This document shows, one piece after another, positions 53,710 to 64,000 of a DNA stretch of 64,000 nucleotides. How positions within the stretch are numbered: position 1 is the stretch's first letter; each line of letters starts with the position of its first letter. A program made the position numbers and the translations under genes. The stretch comes from Neiella litorisoli (GTDB taxonomy: Bacteria; Pseudomonadota; Gammaproteobacteria; Enterobacterales; Neiellaceae): contig NZ_JACXAF010000017.1 in NCBI RefSeq assembly GCF_014773395.1, forward strand, positions 55,956 through 119,955, in the 5' to 3' direction. The notes under the pieces were generated by a model, which saw only the letters and a list, made by a program, of their open reading frames with translations, ran no database searches and was not told the DNA's origin.

Positions 53710-55335
53710 ATGAGTTTGATTAAAAACCCTGTTATTCGCGGCTTTAACCCAGATCCTTCGGTTTGCCGTGTGGGTGACGACTATTACATTGCGACTTCAA
53801 CCTTTGAGTGGTTTCCCGGTATTCAAATTCACCACTCAAAAGACTTGGTGAACTGGCGCTTACTCAGCCATCCGCTCAATACCCTTAATCATCTCAATAT
53901 GATTGGTATGGATAACTCCGAGGGCGTCTATGCCCCAACGCTGTCCTATGCTGATGGCAAATTCTGGCTGTGTTTTAGCAATACCCATAGCTGCCGCGGC
54001 GGCAGTTGGATGGCCACACCGTGTTATGTGGTGACGGCTAATAACATTGAGGGGCCGTGGAGTGAGCCGGTCGCAATTGGTAGCTATGGTTTTGATCCAT
54101 CCATGTTTCATGATGACGATGGCAAAAAATACATGGTCAACATGCTGTGGGATGGCCGTAAAAACACCAACTACTTTGCTGGCATCGTCTTGCAGCAATT
54201 TGATCCGCAAGCAGGCAAGTTGATCGGACCGTTGAAAACCATCTTCAAAGGCACCGAATTGGGATGTACTGAAGGGCCGCAACTGCTGAAAAAAGACGGC
54301 TTTTACTATCTAGTCACTGCCGAAGGTGGCACCGGTGATCATCATGCGGTCACCGTCTGTCGGTCGAAGCATATTGACGGCCCCTACCAATTGCACCCGC
54401 ACAACCCGATGCTGACCTCGCGATTCAAAGAGCACGCGAAGCTGCAACGTGCCGGTCACGGCTTCTTCTTTGCCACCCAAAATGGCGAGTGGTACATGAC
54501 TCATTTGGCCGGACGCCAGATCAGCGATCCCGAAGGCTACCCGTTTGCGCCCAAATGGGGGAATGGTCGCAGCATTCTTGGCCGTGAGTCATGTTTACAA
54601 AAAGTCTGCTGGCATCAGGGGTGGCCTTATTTAGAAAGTGGCGGCAACACCCCGTTTGTGGAAGTGCCTGCGCCAAATCTGCCGCCTCATCCATGGCCTG
54701 CAGAGCCAAGCCGCGATGACTTTGACCATAGCCAACTGGCTCACTGCTTTCAGACTCTGCGCGAGCCACTGACAGAAAGCTGGGCCAGCCTGACTGAGCG
54801 CCCCGGATTTTTGCGGCTGCGGGGCCGTCATTACCTCTATTCCCGCTATCAGCAAAGCCTCGTCGCTCGGCGATGGCAAAGTTTTTACGCCAGTGCAGAA
54901 ACCGCCATGGAATTTGCCCCGCAAAGCTACATGCAAATGGCCGGGTTAGTGGTGTATTACTCGCGAACAGGTCACTATTTCCTCAAGCAAACACTTAACG
55001 ATGCCGGCAATCACATACTGCAGATTGTCCAGTATCAGCACGATCAGTATGACGAATTACCAGCAGTGGAAATAGCCAGTTCTGGGCGGGTGTATCTGAA
55101 GGTCGAGCTGGCCAAGCAGTGGTATCAGTTCAGTTACTCCCTCGACGGCGAGAAATGGCAGTTGATCGGCCCGCCATTAAACAGCACGCCAATGTCAGAC
55201 GAAGGTGGCCCAGATATCTTCCGATTTACTGGCAGCTTTGTTGGTTTATTTGCCTGTGATATTACCGGCCAGCAGCTTCATGCCGACTTCGATTACTTGG
55301 ATTACCAGCAACAGCCAGACCCAGAATGGGACTAG
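53710..55335 (+). CDS. GH43 beta-xylosidase
   Basis: A 541-residue cytoplasmic glycosidase. The five-bladed propeller of GH43 carries the catalytic base Asp in GFNPDPSVC (about residue 15), the pKa-modulating Asp in GFDPSMFHDDDG (about 136) and the general acid Glu in CTEGPQLLKKDGFYY (about 189). A C-terminal beta-sandwich of about 200 residues, as in XynB-type xylosidases, completes the active-site pocket. It removes xylose from the non-reducing end of xylo-oligosaccharides; arabinofuranosidase side activity is possible. ATG 53710 has AAGGAG upstream. No signal peptide. Confidence 0.92.
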   Translation: MSLIKNPVIRGFNPDPSVCRVGDDYYIATSTFEWFPGIQIHHSKDLVNWRLLSHPLNTLNHLNMIGMDNSEGVYAPTLSYADGKFWLCFSNTHSCRGGSWMATPCYVVTANNIEGPWSEPVAIGSYGFDPSMFHDDDGKKYMVNMLWDGRKNTNYFAGIVLQQFDPQAGKLIGPLKTIFKGTELGCTEGPQLLKKDGFYYLVTAEGGTGDHHAVTVCRSKHIDGPYQLHPHNPMLTSRFKEHAKLQRAGHGFFFATQNGEWYMTHLAGRQISDPEGYPFAPKWGNGRSILGRESCLQKVCWHQGWPYLESGGNTPFVEVPAPNLPPHPWPAEPSRDDFDHSQLAHCFQTLREPLTESWASLTERPGFLRLRGRHYLYSRYQQSLVARRWQSFYASAETAMEFAPQSYMQMAGLVVYYSRTGHYFLKQTLNDAGNHILQIVQYQHDQYDELPAVEIASSGRVYLKVELAKQWYQFSYSLDGEKWQLIGPPLNSTPMSDEGGPDIFRFTGSFVGLFACDITGQQLHADFDYLDYQQQPDPEWD

Positions 55336-55507
55336 TCCGCAGGATGAACGCGGATAACAAAATGACAAGAATGTGATGATCATAAGGATTCGGTGTTTTT
55401 CCTTATCATATTGCGGCAAAACAGTGATCCGGCAACTGCACAATTTGGCAACCAAGGCTTATCCTCTGTAATCCAGTATCTGTTGATGTGTTACGGATCG
55501 AGCCATC

Positions 55508-58039
55508 GTGTATACCCAGTCTTGTCATATAGAATCCATTGATCATCTCAATCAGTGGCTCACGGCCACTGCCGCTCAAGCACCAGTCAATCCATCTGCG
55601 ATTCTGGTGCAACTATATGCTTATGAGTACACCAGCAATGTTGAGCAATATGCCAACACCATTGCGCAACACTTGCCCGATGCGCTGATCACCGGCGCCA
55701 GCAGCCAACAAGGCCTGGTCAATGCCGATGCCGAAATTCACAGCATCACCGTCATCGTTAGCTGGTTTGAAACCACCCAACTTGCCGCCAGTTGGCAGCC
55801 AATGACGGACGATTTGTATGAAGCAGGACAGCAAATCGCCTCCAACATTGTCAATCAGGACACCAAAGTACTGCTGATTCTGGTGGATAACTTTTCGTTT
55901 AACAGCGAACTGTTCTGGCAAGGCATGCAAACGCTCGAACACGACATTGTGATTGCTGGCGGTCAGGCCGTGCCGATCCCATCCGGTTCTTGGCTATTGC
56001 TGAACGGCGTCATCCATCACCGAGCGGCAATCGCCATTAGTTTGAGCTCACCAGAGCTGAGTGCGGTGAATTATGGTTTGTCGGACTGGTTTCCAATTGG
56101 CCGCGCCCATCGCGTTGGCTTTTCCGCTGGTAACCGAGTCTATAAGATCGGCGGTCGCACCGCATACGATCAATACTGCCGCTATCTAAATAATGGTCAG
56201 AAAGTGTCATTGGAAGCCATTAGCGATTTTCCGTTGATGGTTGGCGATCAGCGCGAATACACGATATTAACGCCAATCCGAATTCATCATGATGGCAGTA
56301 TCGAGTTTGACCATGGCTTAACCGAAGGCGAGGAAGTCTGGTTTGTTTACAGCCACCCATCGCTGACCGCACAACACAAACAAGATAGCCTGCAGCAACT
56401 GGAAAAATTTCAGCCGCAGTCGATCTATATCTACAACTGCTGGTCGCGCGCCAACTTAGCGCATCAGCCTGGCCACAATGAACTGGAGCCGTTTGCCGAG
56501 TTAGCCCAAACCGCAGGTTTTTATTGCTATGGCGAATTCTCTGGGGTCCAGCAGCCCCAATCGTTGCACCACACGCTGACTTATCTGGCGCTATCCGAGG
56601 ATCCGGCGTCGAAACAGCCCGATGTCCCCCGCCACGATGCCCACAACTCGTTGTCTCACTTATTTCATATTATCCGCCGCTCACTGGCCGATTTAGAGAC
56701 GATGACCGAAGATTTAGCAACCGAAGTGGCCAACAAGAATCAGCAACTGTTGCAATCGCTCAAGGTCGATTCGCTGACCGGTTTGCCGAATTACATGGCA
56801 TTGCAAGAAGCTTGCGATACCAGTGTTCATATTACTCATGCCGTTGCCATTCGGCTTAACAATCTGGCGGCAATTAATGAGTTTTATGGTCATCACATTG
56901 GCGATGTTGCGCTGCGCCACGTCGCTAAAAAAATTCAAATTTGGGCTTGCGAGCTCGAAGCCAACTGTCAGGTCTACTATACCGGCCCTAGCGAATGGGT
57001 ATTGACGCTACAGCGCGTCAGCGGTGATATGACGCCATACTTGGGCCATACCCTAGAACAGTTTATTGAAGAATTAGAGGCACAGCCGATTGACTTAACA
57101 GGGCACCTCAACGGCGCTTTTTTAAACGTGGTCCTGACCGCTGGCATTGCTGATTACTCGGATCTAGCAAATGAAAATTGCCGCGCCAATCAGCTGGTGC
57201 TGAAAGCCCATGAAGCGCGCCGCCGCGCGCGTCAGAAGAACAGTCTGGTGTGCTCGGCCAATGAATTGTCTGGCACCACTAGTCAGGTGCAGAATCACAT
57301 CAATGCGTTGTATCAGGTCAATACCGCATTAGCTGAGCAACGGGTATTTTTGTTTGGTCACCCCATTTTTTCTGCCGGCGACCGGCAGCAGGTATCGACC
57401 GAATGTCTGGTGCGAATTCATCAGCACGAGCAATTTATTCTGCCCAGCGAATTTCTGGTGCCCATCCAAGACACCCATGTTTACAGCCGTTTGAGTCGCC
57501 ACATCATTGATCAGGCGCTGACCCTGATGGACGGTGGCGACAAGCGCTATTCGATTAACTTAGCGCCACAGGATCTGCAAAACGATCACACCATGCAGTT
57601 GCTGCTCAATCGCATCTCACGATTAAAAACGCCGCACTTGCTCGGGATTGAAATTGTTGAAACCGAAGAAATCGAAGATTACCTCCATCTGAAAAACATT
57701 TGTTCTGCTATTCGCCGCCATGGCGCTCGGTTAATCATTGATGATTTTGGCTCAGGCTACTCAAATATTGATGAGATCCTAGCGTTGTCACCGGATGTCA
57801 TTAAGTTCGACGGTAGCCTGATCCGCCATATTGACCGCAATGAGCGCCAGCGTTTGATTGTGTCGAATATGGTTAAGCTGTTTACTGATATGAAGATCGA
57901 AACGGTCGCTGAGTTTGTCCATAGCGCGACGGTATGTGAGATCGTCGAAGATTTGGGCGTAGACTACCTGCAAGGATTTTACTTGGCCGAACCGGCGCTG
58001 TTATCTGCCGTAACAGAACCGATTCAGCTACAGCGCTAA
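55508..58039 (+). CDS. FIST-GGDEF-EAL signalling protein, probable c-di-GMP phosphodiesterase
   Basis: An 843-residue cytoplasmic protein. FIST-N (about 30-215) and FIST-C (about 220-365) form a small-ligand sensory module. A short coiled coil leads to a degenerate GGDEF domain in which the active-site motif reads TGPSE (about 495). The EAL domain (about 590-840) has ECL in place of EAL and keeps the metal and catalytic residues: [34 protein letters not shown] and QGFYL. So it should degrade rather than make c-di-GMP, with FIST input. The start is a GTG preceded by CGGATCGAG. It ends overlapping xylH by 4 bp, convergent. Confidence 0.9.
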   Translation: MYTQSCHIESIDHLNQWLTATAAQAPVNPSAILVQLYAYEYTSNVEQYANTIAQHLPDALITGASSQQGLVNADAEIHSITVIVSWFETTQLAASWQPMTDDLYEAGQQIASNIVNQDTKVLLILVDNFSFNSELFWQGMQTLEHDIVIAGGQAVPIPSGSWLLLNGVIHHRAAIAISLSSPELSAVNYGLSDWFPIGRAHRVGFSAGNRVYKIGGRTAYDQYCRYLNNGQKVSLEAISDFPLMVGDQREYTILTPIRIHHDGSIEFDHGLTEGEEVWFVYSHPSLTAQHKQDSLQQLEKFQPQSIYIYNCWSRANLAHQPGHNELEPFAELAQTAGFYCYGEFSGVQQPQSLHHTLTYLALSEDPASKQPDVPRHDAHNSLSHLFHIIRRSLADLETMTEDLATEVANKNQQLLQSLKVDSLTGLPNYMALQEACDTSVHITHAVAIRLNNLAAINEFYGHHIGDVALRHVAKKIQIWACELEANCQVYYTGPSEWVLTLQRVSGDMTPYLGHTLEQFIEELEAQPIDLTGHLNGAFLNVVLTAGIADYSDLANENCRANQLVLKAHEARRRARQKNSLVCSANELSGTTSQVQNHINALYQVNTALAEQRVFLFGHPIFSAGDRQQVSTECLVRIHQHEQFILPSEFLVPIQDTHVYSRLSRHIIDQALTLMDGGDKRYSINLAPQDLQNDHTMQLLLNRISRLKTPHLLGIEIVETEEIEDYLHLKNICSAIRRHGARLIIDDFGSGYSNIDEILALSPDVIKFDGSLIRHIDRNERQRLIVSNMVKLFTDMKIETVAEFVHSATVCEIVEDLGVDYLQGFYLAEPALLSAVTEPIQLQR

Positions 58040-59178
58040 CGCTTGGCTTTGCTGGCAACATCCATCCACACCGCCAGCAGTAAAATCGAACCTTTGACTA
58101 TGTATTGCCAGTAAGTCGGCACATCGAGCATGCTCATGCCGTTATCAAGACTGGCCATAATAAGGGCGCCCAGCACAGCGCCAAACACAGTGCCGACACC
58201 GCCGGCCAAACTAGTGCCGCCAATAACACAAGCTGCGATTGCATCGAGCTCGGCAATGGTACCTGCCGACGGCGATCCGGCCCCTAAACGAGAACTTAAA
58301 ATCAAGGCTGCCACCGCAACCATCAGACCATTTAATGCAAACACGGCGAGCTTGATGCGCTCAACCCGAAGTCCCGACAAGCGACTCGCTTCCAAATTGC
58401 CACCAACAGCATAAACTCGGCGGCCAAAGGCTGTTTTATTGGCAACGAATGCCAGTAACACCATTAAGCCCGCAAGGATCAACACCGGTGTTGGCACACC
58501 GCGGTAATCATTCAGCACATACAGCAAGGTCACCAAGGCTGCCATTGCAACCGCCAGCCCGATCAGGGTTTGTGGCAAGGGTTTGGCGGACAAACCATGC
58601 TGCAAGCGCTGTTGCCGGCCGCGGAAAGTTGTACCAAATAGCAGCAGCAAACAGCCGCAACCAATGAGCCAACCCAAGGTGCTGGACAAATAACTCTGGC
58701 CAATAATGCCCATGGCCTCGGAGGTTGGCGCCACCGTCGTACCGCCGGTTAAGCCAATCAAAATCCCTCGAAATGCCAACATCCCAGCCAAAGTGACAAT
58801 GAATGAAGGCACTTTGCGATAGGCAACCCACCAGCCATTCCATGCACCGAGTAACAAGCCCGCCGCCAATGTCGCCAGAATCGTTAACGGCAGCGGCCAG
58901 CCGTACCAGACGTCGAGAATCGCCGCGACGCCGCCGAGCAAGCCCATCATCGAGCCTACCGACAGATCGATTTCGGCCGAAACAATGACAAACACCATGC
59001 CAATGGCCAGAATGCCGGTAATAGCAGTTTGCCGCAGTAAGTTCGACACATTTCGTGCTGTCAGGTAGTCGCCCTCAGTGGCAATACTGAAAAAGATGGC
59101 AATCGCGACAATGGCGCCCGCCATCACCAGCGTTTGCAAATTGATCGCTTTAAGCCGCGAGATCATCGATTGCATCAT
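58036..59178 (-). CDS. xylH: D-xylose ABC transporter, permease XylH
   Basis: A 380-residue inner-membrane permease of the ribose/xylose (BPD_transp_2) family with about ten helices. It has [22 protein letters not shown] near residue 70 and the ATP-domain contact region [15 protein letters not shown] in the C-terminal third. The start at 59178 has GGAGAAG upstream; an alternative frame start 11 codons earlier lies inside xylG. It follows the xylG stop codon by a single base, the last gene of xylFGH. Confidence 0.95.
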   Translation of the reverse strand: MMQSMISRLKAINLQTLVMAGAIVAIAIFFSIATEGDYLTARNVSNLLRQTAITGILAIGMVFVIVSAEIDLSVGSMMGLLGGVAAILDVWYGWPLPLTILATLAAGLLLGAWNGWWVAYRKVPSFIVTLAGMLAFRGILIGLTGGTTVAPTSEAMGIIGQSYLSSTLGWLIGCGCLLLLFGTTFRGRQQRLQHGLSAKPLPQTLIGLAVAMAALVTLLYVLNDYRGVPTPVLILAGLMVLLAFVANKTAFGRRVYAVGGNLEASRLSGLRVERIKLAVFALNGLMVAVAALILSSRLGAGSPSAGTIAELDAIAACVIGGTSLAGGVGTVFGAVLGALIMASLDNGMSMLDVPTYWQYIVKGSILLLAVWMDVASKAKR

Positions 59179-59179
59179 G

Positions 59180-60745
59180 TTATTGCTTCTCCGTCGTACT
59201 GCGCAGCGCACATTCCATCACCTGCTCTTGGGTCAGGTTATCGTTTATTAAATTGCCTTTGAGCTTGCCTTCATGCATAACCAATACACGGTCGCTAATG
59301 CCCAGCACTTCGGGTAATTCAGACGACACCATAATGATGGCGACACCTTGTTTCACCAGCTCAAACATCAGCTTGTAGATCTCGTATTTGGCACCGACAT
59401 CAATGCCTCGTGTTGGCTCATCGAGGATTAGGATCTTGGGGTTCAGTAACAAGCATTTGGCCAAAATCGCTTTTTGTTGATTGCCACCACTCAGGGAGCG
59501 AATCGCTAAGTCGGCCGAAGCGGTCTTCACTCGCAACCGAGCAATGGCCTCATCAATGGCGGCATGCTCCTTTGCTTCATTGAGTTGGCCCAACCAATTA
59601 CCAAAGCTAGCCAATCCGGCTAGGGTAATATTGCTGCCGACCGACATCACCGGCACGATGCCATGGCGTTTGCGATCTTCTGGCACCATGGCAATGCCTT
59701 TGGTCAGCGCATCACTGGGCGACTTGATCACTAGCGGCTGGCCATCGAGTGTCAGTTCAAGCTCATAGCGACTCGGATAGCTGCCGAATAGACATTGCAT
59801 TAATTCCGTCCGACCGGCGCCAACTAACCCCGAAACACCGAGGATCTCACCAGCCCGCAGTTCAAATGACACATCATCGACTAACTTGATATGGCGGTTG
59901 CTGCCATGCCACGCCGACGCATGGGCAACGCTCAATACGGTGTCGCCAATATCATGCTCCTCGTAGGGAAATAACTCGGTTAATTCGCGTCCGACCATCA
60001 TGGTAATGATGTCGTCTTGAGTTAACCCCTGCGCTTCGCGGGTGCCGATGTGGAGACCATCGCGGATCACACAAACCACATCCGAGATCGCCAACACTTC
60101 ATTGAGTTTGTGCGAGATATAAACGCAGCTGACACCTTGCTCTTTTAACTGCTCGACAATCGCTAGCAACACGTCGGTTTCCGATTCGGTGAGCGACGAA
60201 GTCGGCTCGTCGAGGATCAGGATGCGAGCATTCTTGGCCAGTGCTTTGGCAATTTCGACCAATTGTTGCTGGCCAACGCCCAACTCCACTAACGGCGTAT
60301 CGGGCGATATGGTTAAGCCAACCCGTGCCAACATTTGCTCGGCTCGGCTATACATCGCGGCGTGATTGAGTACACCAAACTGGCTAATTTCATCTCCGAG
60401 GAATAAGTTCTCTAGGATGGTCAGCTCTTTAATCAGCGCCAACTCTTGGTGAATGATGGCAATGCCGGCCTGTTCGGCCTGCTTAATGTTATTGACCTGA
60501 TACAGGGCGCCATCGAGCCAAATCTCACCTTGGTATTCACCGCTCGGATAAATCCCCGACAGCACCTTCATCAGGGTTGATTTGCCCGATCCATTTTCGC
60601 CACACAGTGACAACACCTGACCGGCACTCAAGGCCAAATCGACACCATCTAGCGCTCGGACACCAGAAAACTCTTTGATGATGCCGCGCATCTGCAGCAA
60701 TGGCTGCGCCGCATCATCAGGCACTTGGGCAACAGCTTGAACCAC
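59180..60745 (-). CDS. xylG: D-xylose ABC transporter, ATP-binding protein XylG
   Basis: A 521-residue double ATPase typical of sugar ABC importers. The first domain has Walker [12 protein letters not shown], signature [15 protein letters not shown] and Walker [12 protein letters not shown]. The second has a degenerate Walker A ([10 protein letters not shown]), signature [15 protein letters not shown] and [14 protein letters not shown]. It starts with GTG at 60745, with AGGAG inside the 3' end of xylF. It energises xylose import with XylF and XylH. Confidence 0.95.
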   Translation of the reverse strand: MVQAVAQVPDDAAQPLLQMRGIIKEFSGVRALDGVDLALSAGQVLSLCGENGSGKSTLMKVLSGIYPSGEYQGEIWLDGALYQVNNIKQAEQAGIAIIHQELALIKELTILENLFLGDEISQFGVLNHAAMYSRAEQMLARVGLTISPDTPLVELGVGQQQLVEIAKALAKNARILILDEPTSSLTESETDVLLAIVEQLKEQGVSCVYISHKLNEVLAISDVVCVIRDGLHIGTREAQGLTQDDIITMMVGRELTELFPYEEHDIGDTVLSVAHASAWHGSNRHIKLVDDVSFELRAGEILGVSGLVGAGRTELMQCLFGSYPSRYELELTLDGQPLVIKSPSDALTKGIAMVPEDRKRHGIVPVMSVGSNITLAGLASFGNWLGQLNEAKEHAAIDEAIARLRVKTASADLAIRSLSGGNQQKAILAKCLLLNPKILILDEPTRGIDVGAKYEIYKLMFELVKQGVAIIMVSSELPEVLGISDRVLVMHEGKLKGNLINDNLTQEQVMECALRSTTEKQ

Positions 60746-60751
60746 CAGCGA

Positions 60752-61744
60752 TTACTCCTGATAGACCGCTTGTTTGCTGTGATAACCGTCGGCAATCACA
60801 GTCGCATCGAGGTTGCTTTTATCGACGGCAATCGGCTCCAGTAGAAACGATGGCACTTGCTTGCTGCCATTATCGAGCTTGGCATTGGTGTTGACCTTTT
60901 CACCTTTGGCGAGCGCCACCGCCAACTCGGCAGATGTCTCTGCGAGCTTACTAATCGGCTTGTACACCGTCATGGTTTGAGTCCCCGCCACCACTCTGCG
61001 CACCGCTGCTAAATCAGCATCTTGGCCAGAGATCAGTACCTTGCCCGCTAAGCCTTGCGCTTGCAGCGCTTGAATAGCACCACCGGCGGTTGAGTCGTTG
61101 GAGGCCACCACCACATCAATCTGGTTATCGTTGGCGGTCAGCGCATTTTCCATAATTTTCAGGGCATTTTCCGCCAGCCAGGAGTCCACCCACTGATCGC
61201 CGACAATTTTCACTTTACCTGCATCGACTAATGGCTGAATCACATTCATCTGGCCTTTGCGGAACAAGTGGGCATTGTTGTCGACCGGTGAACCGCCCAT
61301 CAAAAAGAAGTTGCCGCTATCGCGCAGTTGGGTCAGCGCCGTGGCCTGAATTTCGCCCACTTTTTCGTTGTCGAAGGACACATATAAGTCAATGTCGGCA
61401 TTCTTAATCAGGCGGTCATACGACAACACTTTAATGCCATCACGTTTCGCTTCTCGCACCACATTGCCAAGCACTTCGCCGTTGTAAGGAATAATCACCA
61501 GCACATCAACGCCGCGGGCAATCATGTTTTCAATCTGGGAAATCTGGGTTGTTTCATTGCCATTGGCAGACTGAACATACACTTTGGCTCCCAGCGCCTC
61601 GGCTTTAGCAACGAAGTAGTCGCGATCTTTTTGCCATCGTTCTAACCTCAAGTCGTCAATCGCCATACCAATTTTGATTTTGGCCATGACCGGATGCGCG
61701 ATTAAAGCCAAGCAAGTTATCACCATTGAAACAATCAATTTCAT
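60752..61744 (-). CDS. xylF: D-xylose-binding periplasmic protein XylF
   Basis: A 330-residue periplasmic binding protein with a signal peptide (cleavage likely at VMA-K near residue 21) and the type 1 sugar-binding fold. The mature N-terminus is IKIGMAIDDLRLERWQKDRD, and later SNDSTAGGAI and ISGQDADLAAV are ligand-binding segments typical of XylF. First gene of xylFGH. The operon promoter region, with the palindrome at 61956-61969, is shared with the divergent GH8 gene. Confidence 0.95.
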   Translation of the reverse strand: MKLIVSMVITCLALIAHPVMAKIKIGMAIDDLRLERWQKDRDYFVAKAEALGAKVYVQSANGNETTQISQIENMIARGVDVLVIIPYNGEVLGNVVREAKRDGIKVLSYDRLIKNADIDLYVSFDNEKVGEIQATALTQLRDSGNFFLMGGSPVDNNAHLFRKGQMNVIQPLVDAGKVKIVGDQWVDSWLAENALKIMENALTANDNQIDVVVASNDSTAGGAIQALQAQGLAGKVLISGQDADLAAVRRVVAGTQTMTVYKPISKLAETSAELAVALAKGEKVNTNAKLDNGSKQVPSFLLEPIAVDKSNLDATVIADGYHSKQAVYQE

Positions 61745-62134
61745 CTCTGAGTTCCCTATCTATCAGCAAGCGTGAGCAATTATTAAGCAACTAATGCCAT
61801 CTTCGAGACTAGGATCAGCACGCTTGGCAACAATGACGAATTTTCACTTTGCTATTGTCAAAATTAGTTAAGCCACAGAGTCTGTGAGCCGCTTCAAAGT
61901 CACCGCTGTTGGTACAACCCAACAAGTGCTCACTGCGCATCTCAGGCATTCAAAATGAAAGCGCTATCACCCTCAAAACAAACAAATAATTAACAACTGA
62001 GATCTAGCTCCTTTGCCATAAAGTCATTTTGACCATAATAAAAAATCCTTAACCGTGAGCATGAAGTCGGGCGATCCATATCGTTCAGGGGGGCACGGTT
62101 GAGGCTTAATCAAACCCACAAAGAGATTCACAAA
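61745..62134. other. Divergent regulatory region between xylF and the GH8 gene
   Basis: This 390-bp region has no gene. Besides the palindromic operator it shows a plausible plus-strand promoter, TTGCCA (62013-62018) and CATAAT (62034-62039), with short 15-bp spacing, about 95 bp before the GH8 start. I see no clear promoter for xylF. Confidence 0.45.
61956..61969. promoter_or_regulatory. LacI-type operator in the xylan regulatory region
   Basis: TGAAAGCGCTATCA is palindromic except for one base pair and has the GC-centred core of LacI-family sites. It lies 212 bp before xylF and 166 bp before the GH8 gene. Its core (AGCGCT) differs from the AACGTT/ACGAT core of the cellobiose operators, so a different LacI-family protein (XylR-like, or regulator 1 of this window) is expected. 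Confidence 0.6.
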
Positions 62135-63865
62135 ATGATAACAATCAAAACCCAAAGGGCATTAATGCAATCATTGGCGATTGCCCTGAGCGCCGTCATA
62201 TGCAGCGCCCAAGCCGCCTTTAACGCCACCCCACCAAGCCAAGGCGCTTATCAATCAGGCCAGTACCGCAACCTCGCCAGTGAGATGGGCAAAACCAACG
62301 GCGCCTCGAAGCTAACCGATGGTTACAACAAAATGTTTGGCAGTAACGGCCAACAACAACTCTATTACCCATACTTTGAAAATGGTCAGTACAAAGCCCA
62401 CTACATTCGGGCCATCAATCCGGTTGGCGGTGATGACATTCGCTCTGAGGGGCAATCATGGGGCATGACGATTGCCGTGATGATGGATGATCAAGAAGCA
62501 TTCGATAATCTCTGGCGATTCGCCAAAAACTACATGAAGAACCCTGATGATCACTCCGATCCGGCGAAACAAGGGGTTTATGCTTGGCAGCTAAAATTCG
62601 ATAGCAATGGCAACGTCTACAAAAACGATGAGGGGCCAGCGCCTGATGGTGAAGAGTATTTCGCCTTTGCCCTGCTCAACGCCGATGCCAGATGGGGTAG
62701 CAATGGTGAGTTCAATTACTATCAGGACGCTCAGGTGATGTTGCAAACCATCAAAAACAAATTGATGGAAAACAGCATTATTCGTTTTACGCCCTACATC
62801 GATAACCTCACCGATCCGTCATACCACATCCCAGCATTTTATGACTATTTTGCTGACCGGCTAACGAGTCAAACAGAACAGAGCTACTGGCGAAACGTCG
62901 CCACTAAAAGTCGAACTTTCCTGAAAAACCACTTCAATAAAGTATCTGGCGACCCCCATTGGGATTTGCCCACCTATTTAGCTCGACTTGATGGCAGCCC
63001 AGTCATTGGCAATATTTTCAGTGGCCAACCAACGCCTGGCGACTGGTATGAATATGATGCTTGGCGGGTGCTGATGAATGTGGCATTAGATGCCCACGTG
63101 ATGGGCGCCCAAAGCTGGCATATCAGCGCCATTAATAGTGCCCTTGGTTTCCTTAATTGGGACAAAGCCAATAACGGCGATGGCTGCTACAAGCAAGCCT
63201 ACGCTTATGGTGCCGATCAGAATCGAGGCTGTGCCGGCGAAGGCCAACGCGCCGCCAATGCAGTGGCCTTGTTGGCATCGACCAGCACTGGCATGGCCAA
63301 CGATTTCTTTAATGATTTCTGGGCTATGGCACAACCCACTGGTGATTGGCGCTATTACAACGGTTCGCTGTATATGTTAGCCATGCTCCACGTCACCGGT
63401 AATTTTAAGTTCTATACCGGCTCCGATAGTGGCGGCGGCACTCCATCAACACCTCCGTCTTCCACCCGCTTGAGAAATAGTTACTCCAACAAATGTTTAG
63501 ACGCGGCAGGTACCAATAACGGCGCCAATGTGCAGCAGTGGAGCTGCTGGAGTGGCCAACAGCAACAATGGACGTTACTGAATCAGAGTGATGGTAGTTA
63601 CGCCATCAAGTCAAACCATAGCAATCGCTGTATCACTGTCAGTGGTGGGGCCACCAGCAATGGTGCCAATATCAACCAAAGCAGTTGTGATTACTCAGCC
63701 AAACAGAAATTCTGGCTGCAAGATCAGGGTAATGGCTTTTTCACGCTAAAAGCCAGCCACAGCAGTAAGTGTCTTGATGTCGCAGGGCCGTCCGCTGATG
63801 ACGGCGCTAATATTCAACAATATGCCTGCCACGGCGGCGGAGGTCAGCAGTTTAAATTTGACTAG
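62135..63865 (+). CDS. Secreted GH8 glycosidase with ricin-type CBM13, probable xylanase
   Basis: A 576-residue secreted protein with a signal peptide (residues about 10-30, ending SAQA). Residues about 35-430 form a GH8 (alpha/alpha)6 barrel with the acid Glu in RSEGQSWGMT (about 104) and PDGEEYFAFAL later. A Ser/Gly/Pro/Thr linker (about 435-450) leads to a C-terminal ricin-type beta-trefoil. Its three QxW-like repeats end in QQQQWTLL, KQKFWLQ and GQQFKFD, with the three conserved cysteine pairs. GH8 members include xylanases, chitosanases and cellulases. The xyl genes next door and the resemblance to marine GH8 xylanases favour xylan. Confidence 0.9.
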   Translation: MITIKTQRALMQSLAIALSAVICSAQAAFNATPPSQGAYQSGQYRNLASEMGKTNGASKLTDGYNKMFGSNGQQQLYYPYFENGQYKAHYIRAINPVGGDDIRSEGQSWGMTIAVMMDDQEAFDNLWRFAKNYMKNPDDHSDPAKQGVYAWQLKFDSNGNVYKNDEGPAPDGEEYFAFALLNADARWGSNGEFNYYQDAQVMLQTIKNKLMENSIIRFTPYIDNLTDPSYHIPAFYDYFADRLTSQTEQSYWRNVATKSRTFLKNHFNKVSGDPHWDLPTYLARLDGSPVIGNIFSGQPTPGDWYEYDAWRVLMNVALDAHVMGAQSWHISAINSALGFLNWDKANNGDGCYKQAYAYGADQNRGCAGEGQRAANAVALLASTSTGMANDFFNDFWAMAQPTGDWRYYNGSLYMLAMLHVTGNFKFYTGSDSGGGTPSTPPSSTRLRNSYSNKCLDAAGTNNGANVQQWSCWSGQQQQWTLLNQSDGSYAIKSNHSNRCITVSGGATSNGANINQSSCDYSAKQKFWLQDQGNGFFTLKASHSSKCLDVAGPSADDGANIQQYACHGGGGQQFKFD

Positions 63866-63905
63866 CTTGCCACTCTTCAGCACAAAAAAAGAGGAGCGCC
63901 TGCTT

Positions 63906-63940
63906 AATGCCAGTCAGTTAAGCTGACTGGCATTTTTCTT
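63906..63940 (+). terminator. Rho-independent terminator behind the GH8 gene
   Basis: AATGCCAGTCAG pairs with CTGACTGGCATT around a short loop, followed by TTTTCTT. Forty bases after the GH8 stop codon. Confidence 0.88.
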
Positions 63941-64000
63941 ATTGGGATATTTTCGCGCCTTGTGCTTCACGCATCTAGGGTAAATTCTGTCTTCCCGTTT

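Overview
This window reads as chromosomal DNA of a marine-type gammaproteobacterium, close to the Alteromonadales/Vibrionales grade. The pointers are the serB-ytjB pair, CsrB-type small RNAs behind UvrY/GacA boxes, metE/metR, an MSHA-type pilin, several c-di-GMP proteins and a large polysaccharide-use repertoire. I see no phage, integrase, plasmid or CRISPR locus. The species cannot be fixed from sequence reading alone.

1-16.6 kb is mostly housekeeping: the 3' end of a gene convergent with serB, then serB, ytjB and a GNAT protein. A 1.5-kb intergenic block follows that holds three tandem CsrB-family sRNA genes on the minus strand, each with its own UvrY-type box, promoter and terminator. Then come deoC, tcdA facing a fused csdA-csdE gene, HAD phosphatases, yaiI, yjjV, a secreted GH13 lipoprotein, a cluster of intergenic repeats, prfC and a ccdA/thioredoxin pair. 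16.9-29.3 kb has two membrane diguanylate cyclases, a FAH-family hydratase, TraB/GumN, smrA, a KASIII-like gene, divergent metE/metR and two LacI-family regulators.

29.4-34.8 kb is a cellobiose operon (AGE-family protein, SSS symporter, GH94 cellobiose phosphorylase). An operator in front of it has the same sequence as one in front of the second LacI gene. The 830-bp gap upstream carries two further copies of this operator and a plus-strand terminator with no gene before it, suggesting a regulated small transcript. tRNA-Thr and tRNA-Phe follow. 36.2-46.8 kb is a glycan locus with a sulfatase, a GH2 lipoprotein, a DUF5107-TPR protein, an MFS sugar porter and a divergent AraC regulator.

47-52.7 kb holds a GlcG/HbpS-like secreted protein, chaA, a short CPA1 antiporter whose last codons lie in the terminal repeat of a 266-bp MITE, an orphan MSHA-like pilin and an MscS channel. 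52.7-63.9 kb is a xylan/xylo-oligosaccharide region: AraC regulator, GH43 beta-xylosidase, a FIST-GGDEF-EAL protein, the xylFGH xylose ABC transporter and a secreted GH8 enzyme with a ricin-type CBM13. A palindromic LacI-type operator lies between xylF and the GH8 gene. Carbon use (cellobiose, xylan, alpha-glucan, a sulfated glycan) and global lifestyle control (Csr RNAs, c-di-GMP) are the two themes.
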